From assembly GCA_008711295.1 (NCBI GenBank), contig VUYV01000055.1, positions 1 through 64,000 of the forward strand: a stretch of 64,000 bases of DNA. Direction: 5' to 3'. Below are positions 12,401 to 24,758 of this stretch, piece by piece. The position numbers were made by a program, and so were the translations under genes. The stretch's first letter is position 1; every line of letters begins with the position of its first letter. Under the pieces are notes generated by a model that ran no database searches, was not told the DNA's origin, and worked only from the letters and a program-made list of their open reading frames with translations. The DNA comes from Anarhynchus alexandrinus (taxonomy: Eukaryota; Chordata; Aves; Charadriiformes; Charadriidae).

Positions 12401-15400
12401 AAGCTGCTACAGCTGACCTCCATCAATAATCTGCACATTCTTGAGGTGCCTCCTGTTTCTGGCTGTTTGTTGTCCTACTCCATCCTCTGCACTTTTCAAG
12501 AAAGGAAGTGTTTAATATTAACTGCATTATAAAGAACGTACATTTGTGAAGAAATCATTGGACTGGATCATTTGGCTTACAAAGGTTTACATAACTTGAT
12601 ACAATATAACTTAAAACTAAATCACACAAAAGAATATGAGCAAATTGAAGGGTATATTAAGACTCCCTAGCTCCCTTCTTAAATTACAAGTCAGACCTAA
12701 AAGCAGCCAAAATCATGAGATCCAGAGAAAGGTTTCTTTCATGCCCATCTTAACACCACAGAGGCCAGTAAAAATACTGTTTAATTTGGCAGATCATCTC
12801 GGACATAACTTCAATGACTCAAAAATTCATGCAAAAAAAAGTCAAAATGAGTGAATTTCTTGACATATACAACAAAGAATAAAGTATAAAATGAAAAGCA
12901 GAATTACAATCAGATGAAGCAAACACTTTTATACCTATTTCTGTAAACTAGTGAAATTTGATTGTGGCATGCACTCAAGCATCTGACATCCTGAAAACTT
13001 CTGTATAGTGCATACCAATTTTCACAAAATAGTTCTACTGAGATGGGTGGAGAGATGAATGCTCTTTTTCTTATCTTTTCCACTATTTAAGAAACAGTAT
13101 TGTATTCAGTTTGCTGAACTACGAGGTCCAATGTTATTTAATATTGTATCTGCACTGATTTTGCATTTTTTAATTCAGCACTTAATATTGCAAAGCAACT
13201 CAATAAATTACGGTAAAATGCTCCACTCACCTTTTATACAGTTTCTTTACCAACAGTCAAAAAATTGTTCATGAAGGAATTAAGTAATAAGAATCTACTT
13301 CATATTAACAATAGAAAATACAATAGAACTTGATATCTAATCTTTACTGTAGGCAGCAGTTTTGTGGGAAAATAAACAAAAGGCAAGAAGGCTACAGCTG
13401 AAGGAAAGGAAGTATTTACTGAGACAGGTAGTATTTAAAGCATTTACAGAGGTTTGTTTCCACTGCACTTGAAATGACATGCTTTGTATATGGTTTTTGT
13501 GGACTTCCCCAAAAAGTCCATAAAACAATACACTTTAAATTATGGATCATTATTGTTTAATTTTGCACATAGATAACCTAAATGTCTAAAGCCTGTTTGC
13601 ACTGGTTTTTGCTCAAGAAAATCTGATCAATGACATTGATTTTGAGGACACAATATGTCAGCGCTAAACTACAATCTCCTTCTTAATGCACACTTACAAT
13701 GCACGTTAAATAAATCCAGAACACAATACTTCGCATAGCTTCATTGCCTCAATTAATCAAACAGCCCAATTTCTCTAATTAACATTAGCGTGCTATCTGT
13801 TCTTAGTGTAGGGTAATATTCATTTTGAGCTGACTCACACACTGCAGACAGAAGCTCAGGCTTCATGCTGATCCCACTAAAAACTCCTACTTCTCTCCAA
13901 GAGGATGGAAGTCATGCCTATCAGCCGCAGGTTCAAAAGCTCCACTTCAACTACAATTTCAAGTGTATAGATACACACATTGCAAAAAAAATGGGAAAAA
14001 AGGTCAAACGCAGACCATCCATCAAAGACAATCTCCATTATGTCCACACGTTAACGTGCACAACTAAGATATATGAGACTGGAGTCTTCTTCACAGTTAC
14101 AAAGGTCTTTAAAGCAGAATAGATCTAATACAAAGTCATTTTCTCCCAGCAGTGGATCAAGCACAGAGTCAGTGATTTTGTGTCCAGCCAAACATATCCC
14201 AAATGTTCAGGGCTCTGCAACACATTTCTGTAAAATCCACTATTGAAATTATACAGCTGGTTCTTCAAGAAATCGTTAGTTGCCTCCAGCAAACTGTTTT
14301 CCTTCTGTGTGACCTCCCCTTACACATTCCCCTTCAGACGTGTGAAGCCAGAGCTCTCCTCCACCTACCAAGTCCCATGCAGTATTAAAACTTTGGCCAT
14401 GATCTTGCACAGACACTAGCTTCCTTGGACATTTACAGCATAGTTTTGTCTGCTTCAAGTATTTCAGTGTTCTTACATTTTAGTGTGCCAGCAGAAAACA
14501 CACACGGATTTCACTCTGTAGTTTAGGTTGGGGGATGATGGCAGTAAGTCTGTCAGCTACGTTATTATTCCTATGTTATTTTGGTTTGGTTTATTTTGTT
14601 TTGCTTTTATTTTTATTTTTAATTATATAATGTCCTTGCCTAACTCAAAAGGCAATTCATACTCCTGTCCAAATTCAGACTCGGACATGCCCTCCCAGGG
14701 CCCTGTTCACAGTCCTACACTTTCTAGTCTCAAACCTTACTTTCATAGCATGAGCTGACTGTTGCTAGTTTGACAGCAAACAACTGCCATTTTCAATGTA
14801 TTTTCACTCATGAAAAAAAGCAAAAGAAAAAAAAAATCACCAAAAAAAAAAAAAACCACAAAACAAACAACAAAAGGTAGAAAATGTTTTTTTTTTTTTC
14901 TGAGGAAACAGCAGTAATGCAGTAGCTTGTATGGAATCCAGAATGGATTTGCCCCTAAACACCGGAAACACAAGATCCCATAAAATGTTCTCTGTGTGAA
15001 GCAAGAGGACACACCAGAGAGGATTTTGTAAAACTGTTATGTAACCTCATGGTACTTAAACTCTAAGAGTAAACTATTAGTGTTACTATAAAGAGAAACA
15101 AAGTGTTTAGCGTTATTCAAAACAGACAGCACAATTTTGTTCCCAGTCAAAACCACTTTTCTTTTACCTCGAGGTCTCGGTCACAGAGCAGGATGTCTGG
15201 CTTTGTTAAAAGTTTGCTTTTATCTTTTTACTAAAAGATTTGGTTCCCAATCAAAATTATAAATGCATTAGCAAATAGTCTGGTCAACATTCATTGCATT
15301 GTGAATCAATCTGCTTCCGAAACACCAGCTGATTTGCTGGTTTGTTTTTTTTTTTTTAAACCCTCAGCAAGAGGAAGATCTAGAAGCAAACCTTACGGGA

Positions 15401-16863
15401 AATATCATCATTTTTGTTTGCACTCTGTCTGCAATTCATTCCTGAGACACATCCAAGACATGGGGAAAGAAACAGCATCTCAGAGAAAGATGGAATACGC
15501 AAAACTACAAAGACTTCTCTAGGGATGTTGTTCCTCTAGTCTACTGGTTTATAGACTTGTGTACAGGACTGTCACGCTCCTAACTGAATTGATAGATTTT
15601 CCTTTTAAGCCTGAACACCGAACAGGGATAAAGAGTCAAGGCAATACATATCTTTATTCCTTCAAATATTCTGTTCTCTCTCAACAAACACATTTGAGAA
15701 GGAGAGTTCACCAAACCCCCAGACGTAATCATGCTAAAGCAACCTCACCTGGGAATCCATCTATTTATCATACACCACTTTTGTCACATTTATTTAAAGT
15801 GACTAAATTACACACAATATGGTACCACTGTGGTTTGCATCATCATTTTTTTAAATCCACTACTGATGCTGTCTTCCAAAAGCTGGCACAAGGGAGCCAA
15901 CTTACTTCTAAATTTTGAAGTTATTCCTCCATAGCTGTGATAGTAGCAATTCCCCATTCTATATACCTTCCTGTTCATGAACAGCTCGTTGTATACTCCT
16001 TCCTTTTTCCTCCCCACTGCCCCACATTTACTAGAGCTTCAGCAATTCTAGTTATTGATTTAGCCACCCAAGGTACAAAGCCCTAGTGCCCAGGTGAAAA
16101 CGCGATAACTGATTCTTCTTTTTGGAAAAACTACATAAACGACATGAGAAAATAACCCAGGTTTGCCTGTAATGGTGCTTTATCTGCCTATTTATCTAAT
16201 TCCATAACTCCAGCTGTGATGCTTCTATATAGATATTGGTAAAAAAGTTTCAATCTAATGACTGTCTAGAATGTCAGGTATTTTTCATGACCTCTCTTCT
16301 ATTTGGTCTGTATTTCCCTCTCATATGTGTGTCACTCACTAGGTCCCCAAAATACATGGTCAAGTTCAGTTAGTTTATGGTGTAAAACACATCCCACCCC
16401 AGAAAAGACTCTGACAGATTCTTGAGAGAATTTCTATGAATTTATATTCTCATTTACCTCTGTACTACAGTTCACTTTTACCTGTATTAGTTGCTATCAT
16501 ACATGGTTGTCTCATGTCAGTAGCTACAATATTCATAGGAGACAGTACTGAACTGAACTGCAAATACATCAAGATTTAAAAGTGCTTGTAGAGTTTTTCC
16601 TGGATTCTTATTAGTCTGACTGGCAATTGTTAGGTGTATGACTAAGCCAATATTTTCTATGTTTTCTGTTTCTTCCTGTTAAGCTGAAGATCTTACATTC
16701 TCATTCAATTGTCTTATCTTAGAACTGCATGACTGCTCTGAATAAAAGTCAGTTTTCTGTTTGTGACTTTCTTGCAACAGATAATTAAATTATACTGTTG
16801 GGTTTCCTTAGCATGAGCCAAAGAAGTCATGAGCTCAGTAGAATTAGTGCATTTGTTAACGTC
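9481..16863. other. Long unique stretch, no gene recognised
   Basis: About 7.4 kb of AT-rich DNA. Somewhat more GC-balanced pockets occur at about 10740-11400, where several frames of 60-115 codons are open on both strands, but none shows a known motif. Low-complexity A-rich tracts lie at 14813-14900. No LTR, LINE or RNA gene was identified. Confidence 0.5.
14813..14900. repeat. A-rich low-complexity tract
   Basis: Poly-A runs broken by ACC and CAAAC units, followed by a T run at about 14887-14899. The minus strand gives a spurious phenylalanine-rich frame across it. Confidence 0.85.
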
Positions 16864-17438
16864 TGTGCTGATTTTGGCTGGGATAGAGTTAATTTTCTTC
16901 ATAGTAGCTACTGTGGGGCTATATTTTAGATTTGTGCTGAAAACAGTGTTGATAACACAGGGATGTTTTAGTTTCTGCTGAGCAGTGCTCACACAGAGTC
17001 AAGGCCTTTTCTGCTCCTTGTACTGCCCCGTCAGTGAGCAGGCTGAGGGGGGCACAAGAAGCTGGGAGGGGACACAGCCAGGACAGCTGACCCCAACTGA
17101 TCAAAGGGATATTCCATACCATGTGACATCATGCTAAGCATATAAAGCTGGGGGAAGAAGGAGGAAAAGGGGGGATGTTTGGAGTGATGGCATTTGTCTT
17201 CCCAAGTAACCGTTACACATGAAGGCGCCCTACTTTCCTGGAGATGGCTGAACAACTGCCTGCCCATGGGAAGTAAAGTCTTTGTTTTGCTTTGCTTGTG
17301 CACGTAAGCTTTTGGTTTACCTATTTAATTGTTTTTATGTCAACTCACTAGTTTTACCACTTTTGCCCTTCAGATTCTCTCTCCCATCCGTGGAGGGCTG
17401 TGTGGTGCTTAGCTGCTGGCTGGGGTTAAACCATGACA
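16864..17438 (+). mobile_element. Solo LTR of an avian endogenous retrovirus
   Basis: The element begins TGTGCTGATTTTGGCTGGGA and ends at AAACCATGACA, giving the TG...CA termini of a retroviral LTR. A TATA box (TATAAAG, 17141-17147) sits about half way, as expected for the U3/R boundary, and is preceded by an ATTCCATACC-type block. The U5 end carries the TGTGGTGCTTAGCTGC motif shared with the LTR at 24759-25337. No internal retroviral sequence flanks it, so it is read as the product of recombination between two LTRs. No exact target-site duplication is visible (AACGTC left, AAGTCC right). Confidence 0.85.
17141..17147 (+). promoter_or_regulatory. LTR TATA box
   Basis: TATAAAG about 277 bases into the LTR. 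It is the likely core promoter of the former provirus. Whether it still drives transcription cannot be judged from sequence. Confidence 0.6.
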
Positions 17439-18642
17439 AAGTCCTACTAATTTATGGCTTCTTTCTAAAGCCCCTGGACAAGCTGCACTGTTTACAGCTA
17501 AATGAAGTTATAGCACAATATGGTTTGACTTGACAATAGGCCCCAACTTGAAAGCAACTGTAAAAGTGATATTCTGAGCCCTACCTTATTGTAACCACAC
17601 TATACTTTCTTTCTGGGAGACAATATAATCAGTCACCAGCTTCTTGGTGCATCCGATGCTGTGTTATGTTAGGATAACAATGTCCATAACACATCTTTGC
17701 CTAACTGTTTCCTCAGTAATACAGAGGCACCTTGAGATTATTAGAAACTTTGGAAGACATTTACGAGACAATTCACAGATTTCAATAGCCTAGTTAATAC
17801 CTGCAAACATTGACATTAACCGGCTTTTGCATTGGGAATCAGTTGATAACCTTTAGACTAAACAGTATAAGGCACACCAGTACGTACAGCAAATGGATAC
17901 ACATCAGACTTGTAAAAAGGAGGCCCACAGACAGCTGAAACTGTGGCTGTGATCTGCAGCAGCCTCTACCATGCCAGGTCCACACCTGTGGTCATCAGCA
18001 AAGATACTGCTTCCCTAATGACCTGATAGCATGTCACAATGTTTGTAATGGCAGTTTTGGCTTCAGGTTGAATCCCAACTGATATTCTCAATTCTCTCTA
18101 TGTAGTGATGATGTCCAGAAATTGCAAGGTGCTTGTTTTCCTTATCTAGTCAAACCTGCAAACCCCTTCCTTGGCATCTTATACTGATAACGTTTGTACT
18201 TGTACCAAATATTATCACAAGAGACACTAAACTCTGTTTTGTGCTTCAAATACCATATCAAAGGAGCATGTCTGGCTTTTCAGTGGTTACCACACTATTC
18301 ATTGTAGTGAATAAGTCACAGTCAAACAGGAAGGATGGTTTCTAATCCACTGACCTATATGTAATTTCAATGTTCCTCAAAACTTCTACTGATCTACCTC
18401 ATTCAACTTAACAGATGACCCAATGTTTCAACTTTAGTTCCAGAAATCTGGTATTTTGTAGCAACTGCAGGGTTCTTTTTAAGTCAGAATTGTTAAAATG
18501 TTTGCCTATATTAACAATAAATTATATACATTTTAAAAGCTGGACATGCTTCTAGCCGGACACTTCAGTGGCAAGTTGAAAGCACTACCCAAAAGAGCTT
18601 ACTTCATGAAGTGACTTCCCTTGGTTCATCTACTTGGAATCA
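17439..18642. other. Unique sequence, no gene recognised
   Basis: AT-rich DNA between the solo LTR and a CR1 remnant. Only frames of about 70 codons or fewer, without motifs. Confidence 0.55.
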
Positions 18643-18805
18643 AATCATAATTTAGGTTGTAAAAGACAACTGGAGCTCATCTAGTCCAACCATCTAGTCA
18701 AAGCAAGGCTAACTTAATATCTAGATCAGGTTGCTCACAGTCTTCTCTAGTTGGTCTTTGAAAATATCCAAGGACAGGGAGCTCACAGCAGCTCCAGGAA
18801 TTCAC
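18643..18805 (-). mobile_element. Degraded CR1 3'-end fragment
   Basis: Plus-strand landmarks are AATCATAATTTAGGTTGTAA, then CTCATCTAGTCCAACCATCT, then GATCAGGTTGCTCACAG and AATATCCAAGGACAGGGAGC. They match in order the reverse-complement CR1 3' UTR and last ORF2 codons. The tail repeats are reduced to one unit. Substitutions are frequent, so this is an old insertion. Confidence 0.75.
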
Positions 18806-19511
18806 AGAGGGCACCACCCAAATTAGAAATAAGTTTGGCAAGAATATTGAGTGGTTATGCTTCATTTAATTTTCTCAGTCAAAACCTTGTGATGATCCTG
18901 GATATATTTCCATAAAGTAATAAATAAAATTTTGCCATACGGTAACAAGGGGCAGATTTGGGATGAGGAGGAAGTGTTCACACATCACTGAAAATGAGAT
19001 CAATTCAAAGTTATTAAAAGGTATTAAATACACCATAATATATCCTCTGCCATAGTAAATAACCCAACCCACACAGCTGAAGTTGGGACTGGGAAAGAAA
19101 TATATTAGTGCAACAAGGTATCACTTACCTCTGCCTGTAAAGCAAAGTTACACTATAGTGCACAACTGCTGTTAGTCATTCTTGAAAAGTGCATGAAAGT
19201 ATGAGACTGGAAAGAGAAAAGGACCATGAAGTATACAGTGAAGCAGTCAAAAGCTACAGGTGGCTGCAAAATTATTTAGAGCCATTTTAAAGACTTTTAT
19301 GTAATCATTTTAGGTTAAGATAACAATACTACAGTCAACCTGCTTTCTTCCACATCTTGTGTTGGGACTGAATCTGTCAACAAGACCATACCTTTCCCTC
19401 TCATTCAGAAACATTCATTAAGATGGTAACTATTAAAGCAATACCCAAAGCTTTAGCATCAAAACGATATTCCTTTATCTACAAAAATGAGAGTAGGGAG
19501 GGAATAAGATA
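18806..19511. other. Unique sequence, no gene recognised
   Basis: AT-rich DNA leading into the retroviral cluster. Nothing identifiable. Confidence 0.5.
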
Positions 19512-19571
19512 GTCATGGACAAGAACCACCATGCGGCTGCTCGCTTGCTCAATCCCCACAGCTGTGGGGGT
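19512..19571 (-). mobile_element. LTR U5-end fragment
   Basis: Read on the minus strand, this piece carries the GAGCAAGC...GCAGCCGCATGGTG...TTGTCCATGAC order of the U5 end of the LTRs in this window (compare 17390-17438). It is separated from the next LTR by about 80 bases of unassigned sequence and is probably the remnant of a further, nested or rearranged LTR. Confidence 0.55.
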
Positions 19572-19653
19572 TGGAGTAGACGCAGTGCCTACCAGTCTGG
19601 TTTCCCCCTCTTTCCCCCAAGGGTGCTGCATAGTACTGGGTAGTGTTCGGTAC

Positions 19654-20013
19654 TGTCATGGTTTGACCTCAGCCAGCAAGAAAGAACCAGGTGGCCGCTC
19701 ACTCAACCCCCACAGCCGTGGGGATGAATCGGAAGAAGAAGGCAAAACTCGTGGGTTGAGATAGGGCAGTTTAACAGAACAACAAAAGGGAAGAGAAAAC
19801 AATAACACCGATAAAGGGATATACAGACGGGATTACAGTACCTCCGAGCACTGACTGGACCCGGACCGCTGCAGCCCGCCCCCGAGTGGCAACTGCCCCC
19901 TCTCTCTGTCTAGCTCCTCTTATAGCCCGGGCATGGCTCAGGTGGTACGGAATACCTGCGTCCCCTGCCGCATCCCTGGGGAAATTAACCCCATCCCTGC
20001 TGGAACCAGGACA
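19654..20013 (-). mobile_element. Endogenous retrovirus LTR A (left LTR, 3' in element orientation)
   Basis: On the minus strand the LTR starts TGTCCTGGTTCCAGCAGGGA at 20013 and ends AAACCATGACA at 19654, 360 bases with TG...CA ends. A TATAAG box is present (plus-strand complement at 19919-19925). It resembles LTR B at 20783-21152 over its whole length, by eye roughly three quarters to four fifths identical. That is low for two LTRs of a single provirus unless the insertion is old. On its internal side there is no polypurine tract, so the normal 3' junction has been lost. Confidence 0.8.
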
Positions 20014-20401
20014 GGTAGATACTAGCCAGGGCCCAGCACAGTGCGGTAAGTTGTGCCTCTCTGGAATAGCCACAGGATTTTCCTTTCAAATATTCTATCA
20101 CTTTATCAGGGTCCTGTAGTCTTTTGGGGGTCAAGTCCCAAACCATTGGAGGTGAGAAGTTCTCTAGATACCTGCCCATATTCTCCCACATCCCATGCCA
20201 CCCATGACTATCCAGCCTCGAGGCAGATCTCTAGATGGTAGTCTTGAACAGTTGATTAGTCCTTAACAAGACCTGAAACATATTTAGGAGATGTAGCAAT
20301 AGGAACATGCTGGTTTGAGCATCCCAAGGATATTCAAAATTCTCTAAAGCTGTCATACCTGGCCCACAAGAGAAAAGGGAAGAGAAAGAGCTGGGGAAAG
20401 C

Positions 20402-20429
20402 ATCCCCCCCCCCCCCCCCCCCCCCCCCN
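20402..20429. repeat. Poly-C run ending in N
   Basis: A run of about 25 C followed by an ambiguous base, inside the retroviral remnant. The length is unreliable and sequence may be missing here. Confidence 0.9.
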
Positions 20430-20756
20430 TAGATTGGGTGTGAGTATTAATAAATTCTGAGAGATGGTACCCAAGGTATGGGCAGGACAGAATTACTGCA
20501 TAAACACCCCAACATAGCAACCTGAACAGTGATGTTATAATATCATAAATTGATATTACACAGGACAGCAAAATGGTAATCCTGATCCCTCTCCCAGAAT
20601 AAACAGCATCATGGGGAGTACACAGAGAATAACACAGCCACGCAAACAAACGAAGCAACGTTGTAACCAGCGGCTATTCAACTAATATAAGAACTGCATA
20701 TAACAAATTTGTTTTAACAAGCTCTGGTCGGATCTGTCGTTATCTCAACCCTTTGG

Positions 20757-20774
20757 GCCCCACGCCGGGCACCA
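20757..20774 (-). promoter_or_regulatory. Primer binding site resembling tRNA-Lys(1,2) type
   Basis: The minus strand reads TGGTGCCCGGCGTGGGGC a few bases inside the U5 end of LTR B. It matches the tRNA-Lys(1,2) primer site at 15 of 18 positions as I know that site. A lysine primer is typical of class II (ERVK or betaretrovirus-like) elements. The spacer to the LTR end is about eight bases, longer than the usual two or three. Confidence 0.7.
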
Positions 20775-20782
20775 AAAAGGAC

Positions 20783-21152
20783 GGTCGTGGTTTGGCCTCA
20801 GCCAGCAAAAAGGAACCACACGGACCCTTGTTCAAACCCCGCACCCCATGGGGGAAAATCAGAAGAAAAAGGCAAAACTCGTTCGTTGAGATAAAGGCAG
20901 TTTAACAGAACAGCAAAATGAAGAGAAAAACACCACCACCATCGCCAATGGAGATATGTACAAACGCGATTACAGTACCGCCGCTCACCCGCCAGACCCG
21001 GACCACCGCAGCCCGCTCCCAGGCGCGACTTCCTGCCCCCTCCCCCGGCAGCTCCCCCCTGTAGCCCGGGGATGGCTCCCATGGGATGGAATACCTCTGT
21101 CCACTGCCGGATCCTTGGGAAAATTAACCCTGTCCCCGCCGGAACCAGAAAA
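20783..21152 (-). mobile_element. Endogenous retrovirus LTR B (right LTR, 5' in element orientation)
   Basis: Minus-strand LTR next to the primer binding site, related to LTR A. Its outer end is damaged (GGAACCAGAAAAACG replaces GGAACCAGGACA), and the TATA position now reads CTACAG, so the core promoter looks lost. CpG dinucleotides are still frequent, which is unusual for an old silenced LTR. No target-site duplication matches the flank of LTR A. Confidence 0.8.
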
Positions 21153-21772
21153 ACGATGAAGCTTATTCCCTCCTTATACTATTTTTCACTTTTTGTATCA
21201 GAACCATTAACTAGTGAACTCTGATACAGTGATACTCATTATATTACGGTGCCAATAAAAAGCATCAGTTGATTCAGTAGCTGACAGCACGCAATTACAT
21301 TTCTACCTATAAGTAACTCCTGCTTACAATGAAGTTTTCAGACAAGTAAATGATTTCACTACTACAAGAAAAAAAATAATCTAATTTTCCCTTCTAATTT
21401 CCTGACAGTATTAGAGGAAAGTATTTATAATGCAACAATATCGTTCTGCAGAATTAGAAGAAGAAAAGAGCTGTTGCGGCTGAACTTTAAGATCATGCAT
21501 CCAGCAAAAACCTCTACTTGCATATAGCAAGTAGCATAAATGAGATAACAGATAAGGGTAGAATGAGTTGCAAATTGTTTTTGTAAATCTCTAAACATAA
21601 CTTGAATGGGTATGCCATTTCATTCATCAGAGAAAGTTACCTAATACCTTGTTTTCTAAATGGTCTATAAAACAGATATTTGACCACAGTATCTAAAAAA
21701 AAAAAATAAAAATATAGAAAGCAGTTGGTGACTAGCAAAAAATTGAACCAATTTGAACAGTATTGATTATTT

Positions 21773-21822
21773 ATAGAATCATAGAATCATAGAATCATAG
21801 AATGGTTTAGGTTGGAAAGGTT
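21773..21822 (-). mobile_element. Minimal CR1 3' tail
   Basis: Four tail units (ATAGAATC repeated on the plus strand) followed by ATGGTTTAGGTTGGAAAGG and nothing more of the element. The tail is intact while the body is only about 20 bases. This fits an insertion in which reverse transcription stopped almost at once. Confidence 0.85.
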
Positions 21823-24758
21823 TAGTTTAGTTTGTCTTAAGTCATCTGCAAAGGAAACTTATCTCTGTGATGCATTTGTCTTGCATCATGGTTGCTTTTC
21901 ATAAACAGGCATCTCTCTTCACTCTGGGAGGTTAACTGGCTTCTTGTGTTTATGATGCGCTGCCATGAAGGCAAAACATGAGATGTGTGACATCTACTTT
22001 ATGAGAAGAGTATCTTACAAAATAATTAACAGGGAAATGTTACCTATGCAGTTTTGCTAGAAATCTTAATTATGAGTTTTGTTGCATAACCTTCATAGAC
22101 TCCTTGCACAATATACTACGCTGGGAATTTTAATGTTTTTAATTCCTTCTGACCTATCAGATTTGTGAATTTTGTTCACCTCAACCTCCTGGAAAAGCCA
22201 GTGACCATTTTCAGTTTATAAAAACATCTAAAAAAGGATGCCACAAAAGGTGTAGGTGCATTTTAATATCCTTAGATGAAGGAGAATACTTCAAAATGAT
22301 TTTACTGGTTAAGAATTAATAAAGCTACACCACATTCAAAGGACAATGCAATTATCTGTATTACTTACTGGCTGAGTTAGACATCTTGCTGCATGTTTAT
22401 TTTATTAAAAAGTTAAAAGTATAGAAAAAAAAGTAGTCCAAGGGAATTCACTTTTAAGAACCTGAAATTACAATGACAAAGAAAAATGAAACATATTTGA
22501 AATAACTTGAATTAGGGAAGAAAAATGTGATTGATTTATTACAAGAGAAAATAGCATGCATAAACCTAGGAAATGAAAGTGTTTATGTACTTATGATGTA
22601 CACATGAGAAATACTTCTATTATGTAGATTAAGGTTTTATTGGAATTTAGAACAGGCTGATGCTATTTGGTTTGACTCTTACAACAAAATAGGAATGGAA
22701 TCAGTTCTATGGTGTTGTAAGATTTAAATTATTTTATTTTATTGTTCTCTTTAGAGGAAAAACAGCCTTTTAGAAAGGAAAAACTGTGTATTCTTTATAA
22801 CACTGGAGTAGATGGAGGCAGAAAAGGCATTTGAAAGAACTATCGAACAGTTTAAACAATATTGAGGAATGAAAGGAAAATTTATTTTTGGCCCTTAATG
22901 ATATTAATAAAGGTTGTGATACTACAAAAAACTTGTTTGGGTAGCCATGTGGAATAAAAGGTAGTATTTACCATCTGAACCAAAGAGTACTATATTTATC
23001 AACCAGAAATAAGCTATATAAAGAAGAAACTGCAAGCAGCCTTACAGTAAATGCAAGACATTTGATTTATCAACCATTTCATTTGATCTGTCCTTCACAG
23101 ATAGTGACAAATACAGAAATCTTTTTCAAGTGGTGTTTTCTGATTTGCTTCTCTTTCCTGTAGCCTTAGTGTTCTTAGATTATTTGGTAATCTCCCCCAC
23201 CCCCCACCCCATTTCTCAATATCATAAGTAGAAGGAAATAACTTCTGCCCCAAAAGGGCAGGCTGGGGCACAGGTATTATTCAATTTCCTGGGACCTCAG
23301 CTTCTCTGGCAAGGCTCTGATTACTAAGCAATGCTGCTCAGAGTTTACCTGGCACAACACGGCATCTGCTAGAGGAGTTCTGTTTAAAGAAGGTCTAAAA
23401 GCAGAAAGGTTTCAGGAAGCTTGTCCCGTGTCCTGCCAGCATGCCAGCAAGGATCAAGAGGATCCAAGGCAGAAGAGTCCATCCCCATCCAGCCCAGGAA
23501 AAGAGGGCTTCGGAGCTACAAACCCTCGCAGACCTCAACAGCTGAAGCTCCCACCTTGCCTCAATGGTGGCTTGTCCACATAACTATGACAGTAGCATCT
23601 TCCCATTCTCCAAAGAGAGAAGAAAGAGAACGTCAAAACTTGACAAATTCTATGGTGGATTTAAAGTCAATGCAGACATCATCCAGTGGGTTATTCAAAT
23701 TTTAATTGCTTATTCTGGAAGATTCCAGTAAGTGCTTACTGTACACTGAAGCATGTCTGCAAGACAGTGATACTAAAAAACTTGTCTGTTGATTCTGACA
23801 GCCCTTTCCAGAACTCCGAGATATTACTGCAATATTTCCTTGGAAAGGGTTATTCTAAAAGCCAGAAGTTTGAGAGAACTTTAATATGTTAAGAGTGAAA
23901 AAAGGAAGGAGCTCTGAAAGGAGAAGGAGCAAATGGTGATCAGTTCTTTTTCAGTTAGATTAACACATTCCTTACTCTTGAGAAGTCAAAGCTCAAAATA
24001 ATGAAGCTTATGATGACCCTAACAAAAAGGGAGCTTTTAAGACATCAAAATCATAACGTAATCATCCTATACTTTCATATGTAGATTATCCACAATACTG
24101 TATAATGGATTTGCTTGGAAATCTACACATAATGAATGTTTCCTGGTACTGTGTTTAGCACCTTTTCTCTTGTCAACATGTCAGGGATTTTTGCAGGGAA
24201 CATTTAATAATGATAAAAGTGGTTCTTTGCATAATATTCCCATGCTACAAAGAGAGACCTCTGATATGACCCTTCTCTTCTCCCACTTCTCCAGTATTTT
24301 GTATTCTCTTTTATCTCTTTTCTATTTCTCTCTGTGATCAGGACTTTATCTATCTGTCAGATCCTGGTTAGAGGCTGCAGAAAAAATATTCTTTCTAAGT
24401 AGCAGACTGAAAATGACCAAGACCTTCCTCAATGAAGCACACATTTAGATGCTGGAATCCAGCGAACGTTATCCTTGTCAGATTTGCTTGTCAGATATTA
24501 TCCTTGTCAAATGCATGCTCTCTCACAGAATTAATCCTCTATAACTCACAAAAGAATTTAGTCCATAAAATTTCAACTGATTTCTCTCTTATTTAAAGGA
24601 AGAGGGAAAACATGGAAGAGATTCTCTACTGCTAGCTAAGATATTTTAGCAATGATTTCTTCCCCAATATTTGTCTCCTACTCCAGCAGTTTTAGAAAAG
24701 GATTCCTAGACTGCTGGTTTAATCTATCTGATAGAGAGAAATGCGTGTGTTGTGGGGG
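21823..24758. other. Unique sequence, no gene recognised
   Basis: AT-rich DNA. A slightly GC-richer pocket at 23224-23600 has an open plus-strand frame of 94 codons (23421-23705) with no recognisable domain, which I treat as chance. No repeats were assigned. Confidence 0.5.

Larger units (their letters stand above)
20014..20782 (-). mobile_element. Retroviral interior remnant, heavily deleted
   Basis: Only about 770 bases lie between the two LTRs, against several kilobases for a complete provirus, so gag, pro, pol and env are mostly or wholly missing. A minus-strand frame at 19985-20191 (68 codons, containing LQDPDKVIEYLK and REAQLTALCWALA) runs straight into the LTR, which suggests a deletion joined coding sequence to it. 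I take this frame as possibly gag-derived, but that is a weak inference. A C run of about 25 and an N at 20429 interrupt the middle, so the interior may be incompletely assembled. Confidence 0.6.

Noticed and set aside
16864..17438. Target-site duplication around the solo LTR
   Set aside because: AACGTC on the left and AAGTCC on the right are similar but not identical, too weak to claim.
20353..20658. 101-codon minus-strand frame with a glycine run in the retroviral interior
   Set aside because: It spans the poly-C tract and N at 20429, so the frame across it is unreliable, and the glycine run is translated homopolymer.
23421..23705. 94-codon plus-strand frame in a GC-balanced pocket
   Set aside because: No recognised domain. 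Could be part of a transcript, but nothing in the sequence supports this.
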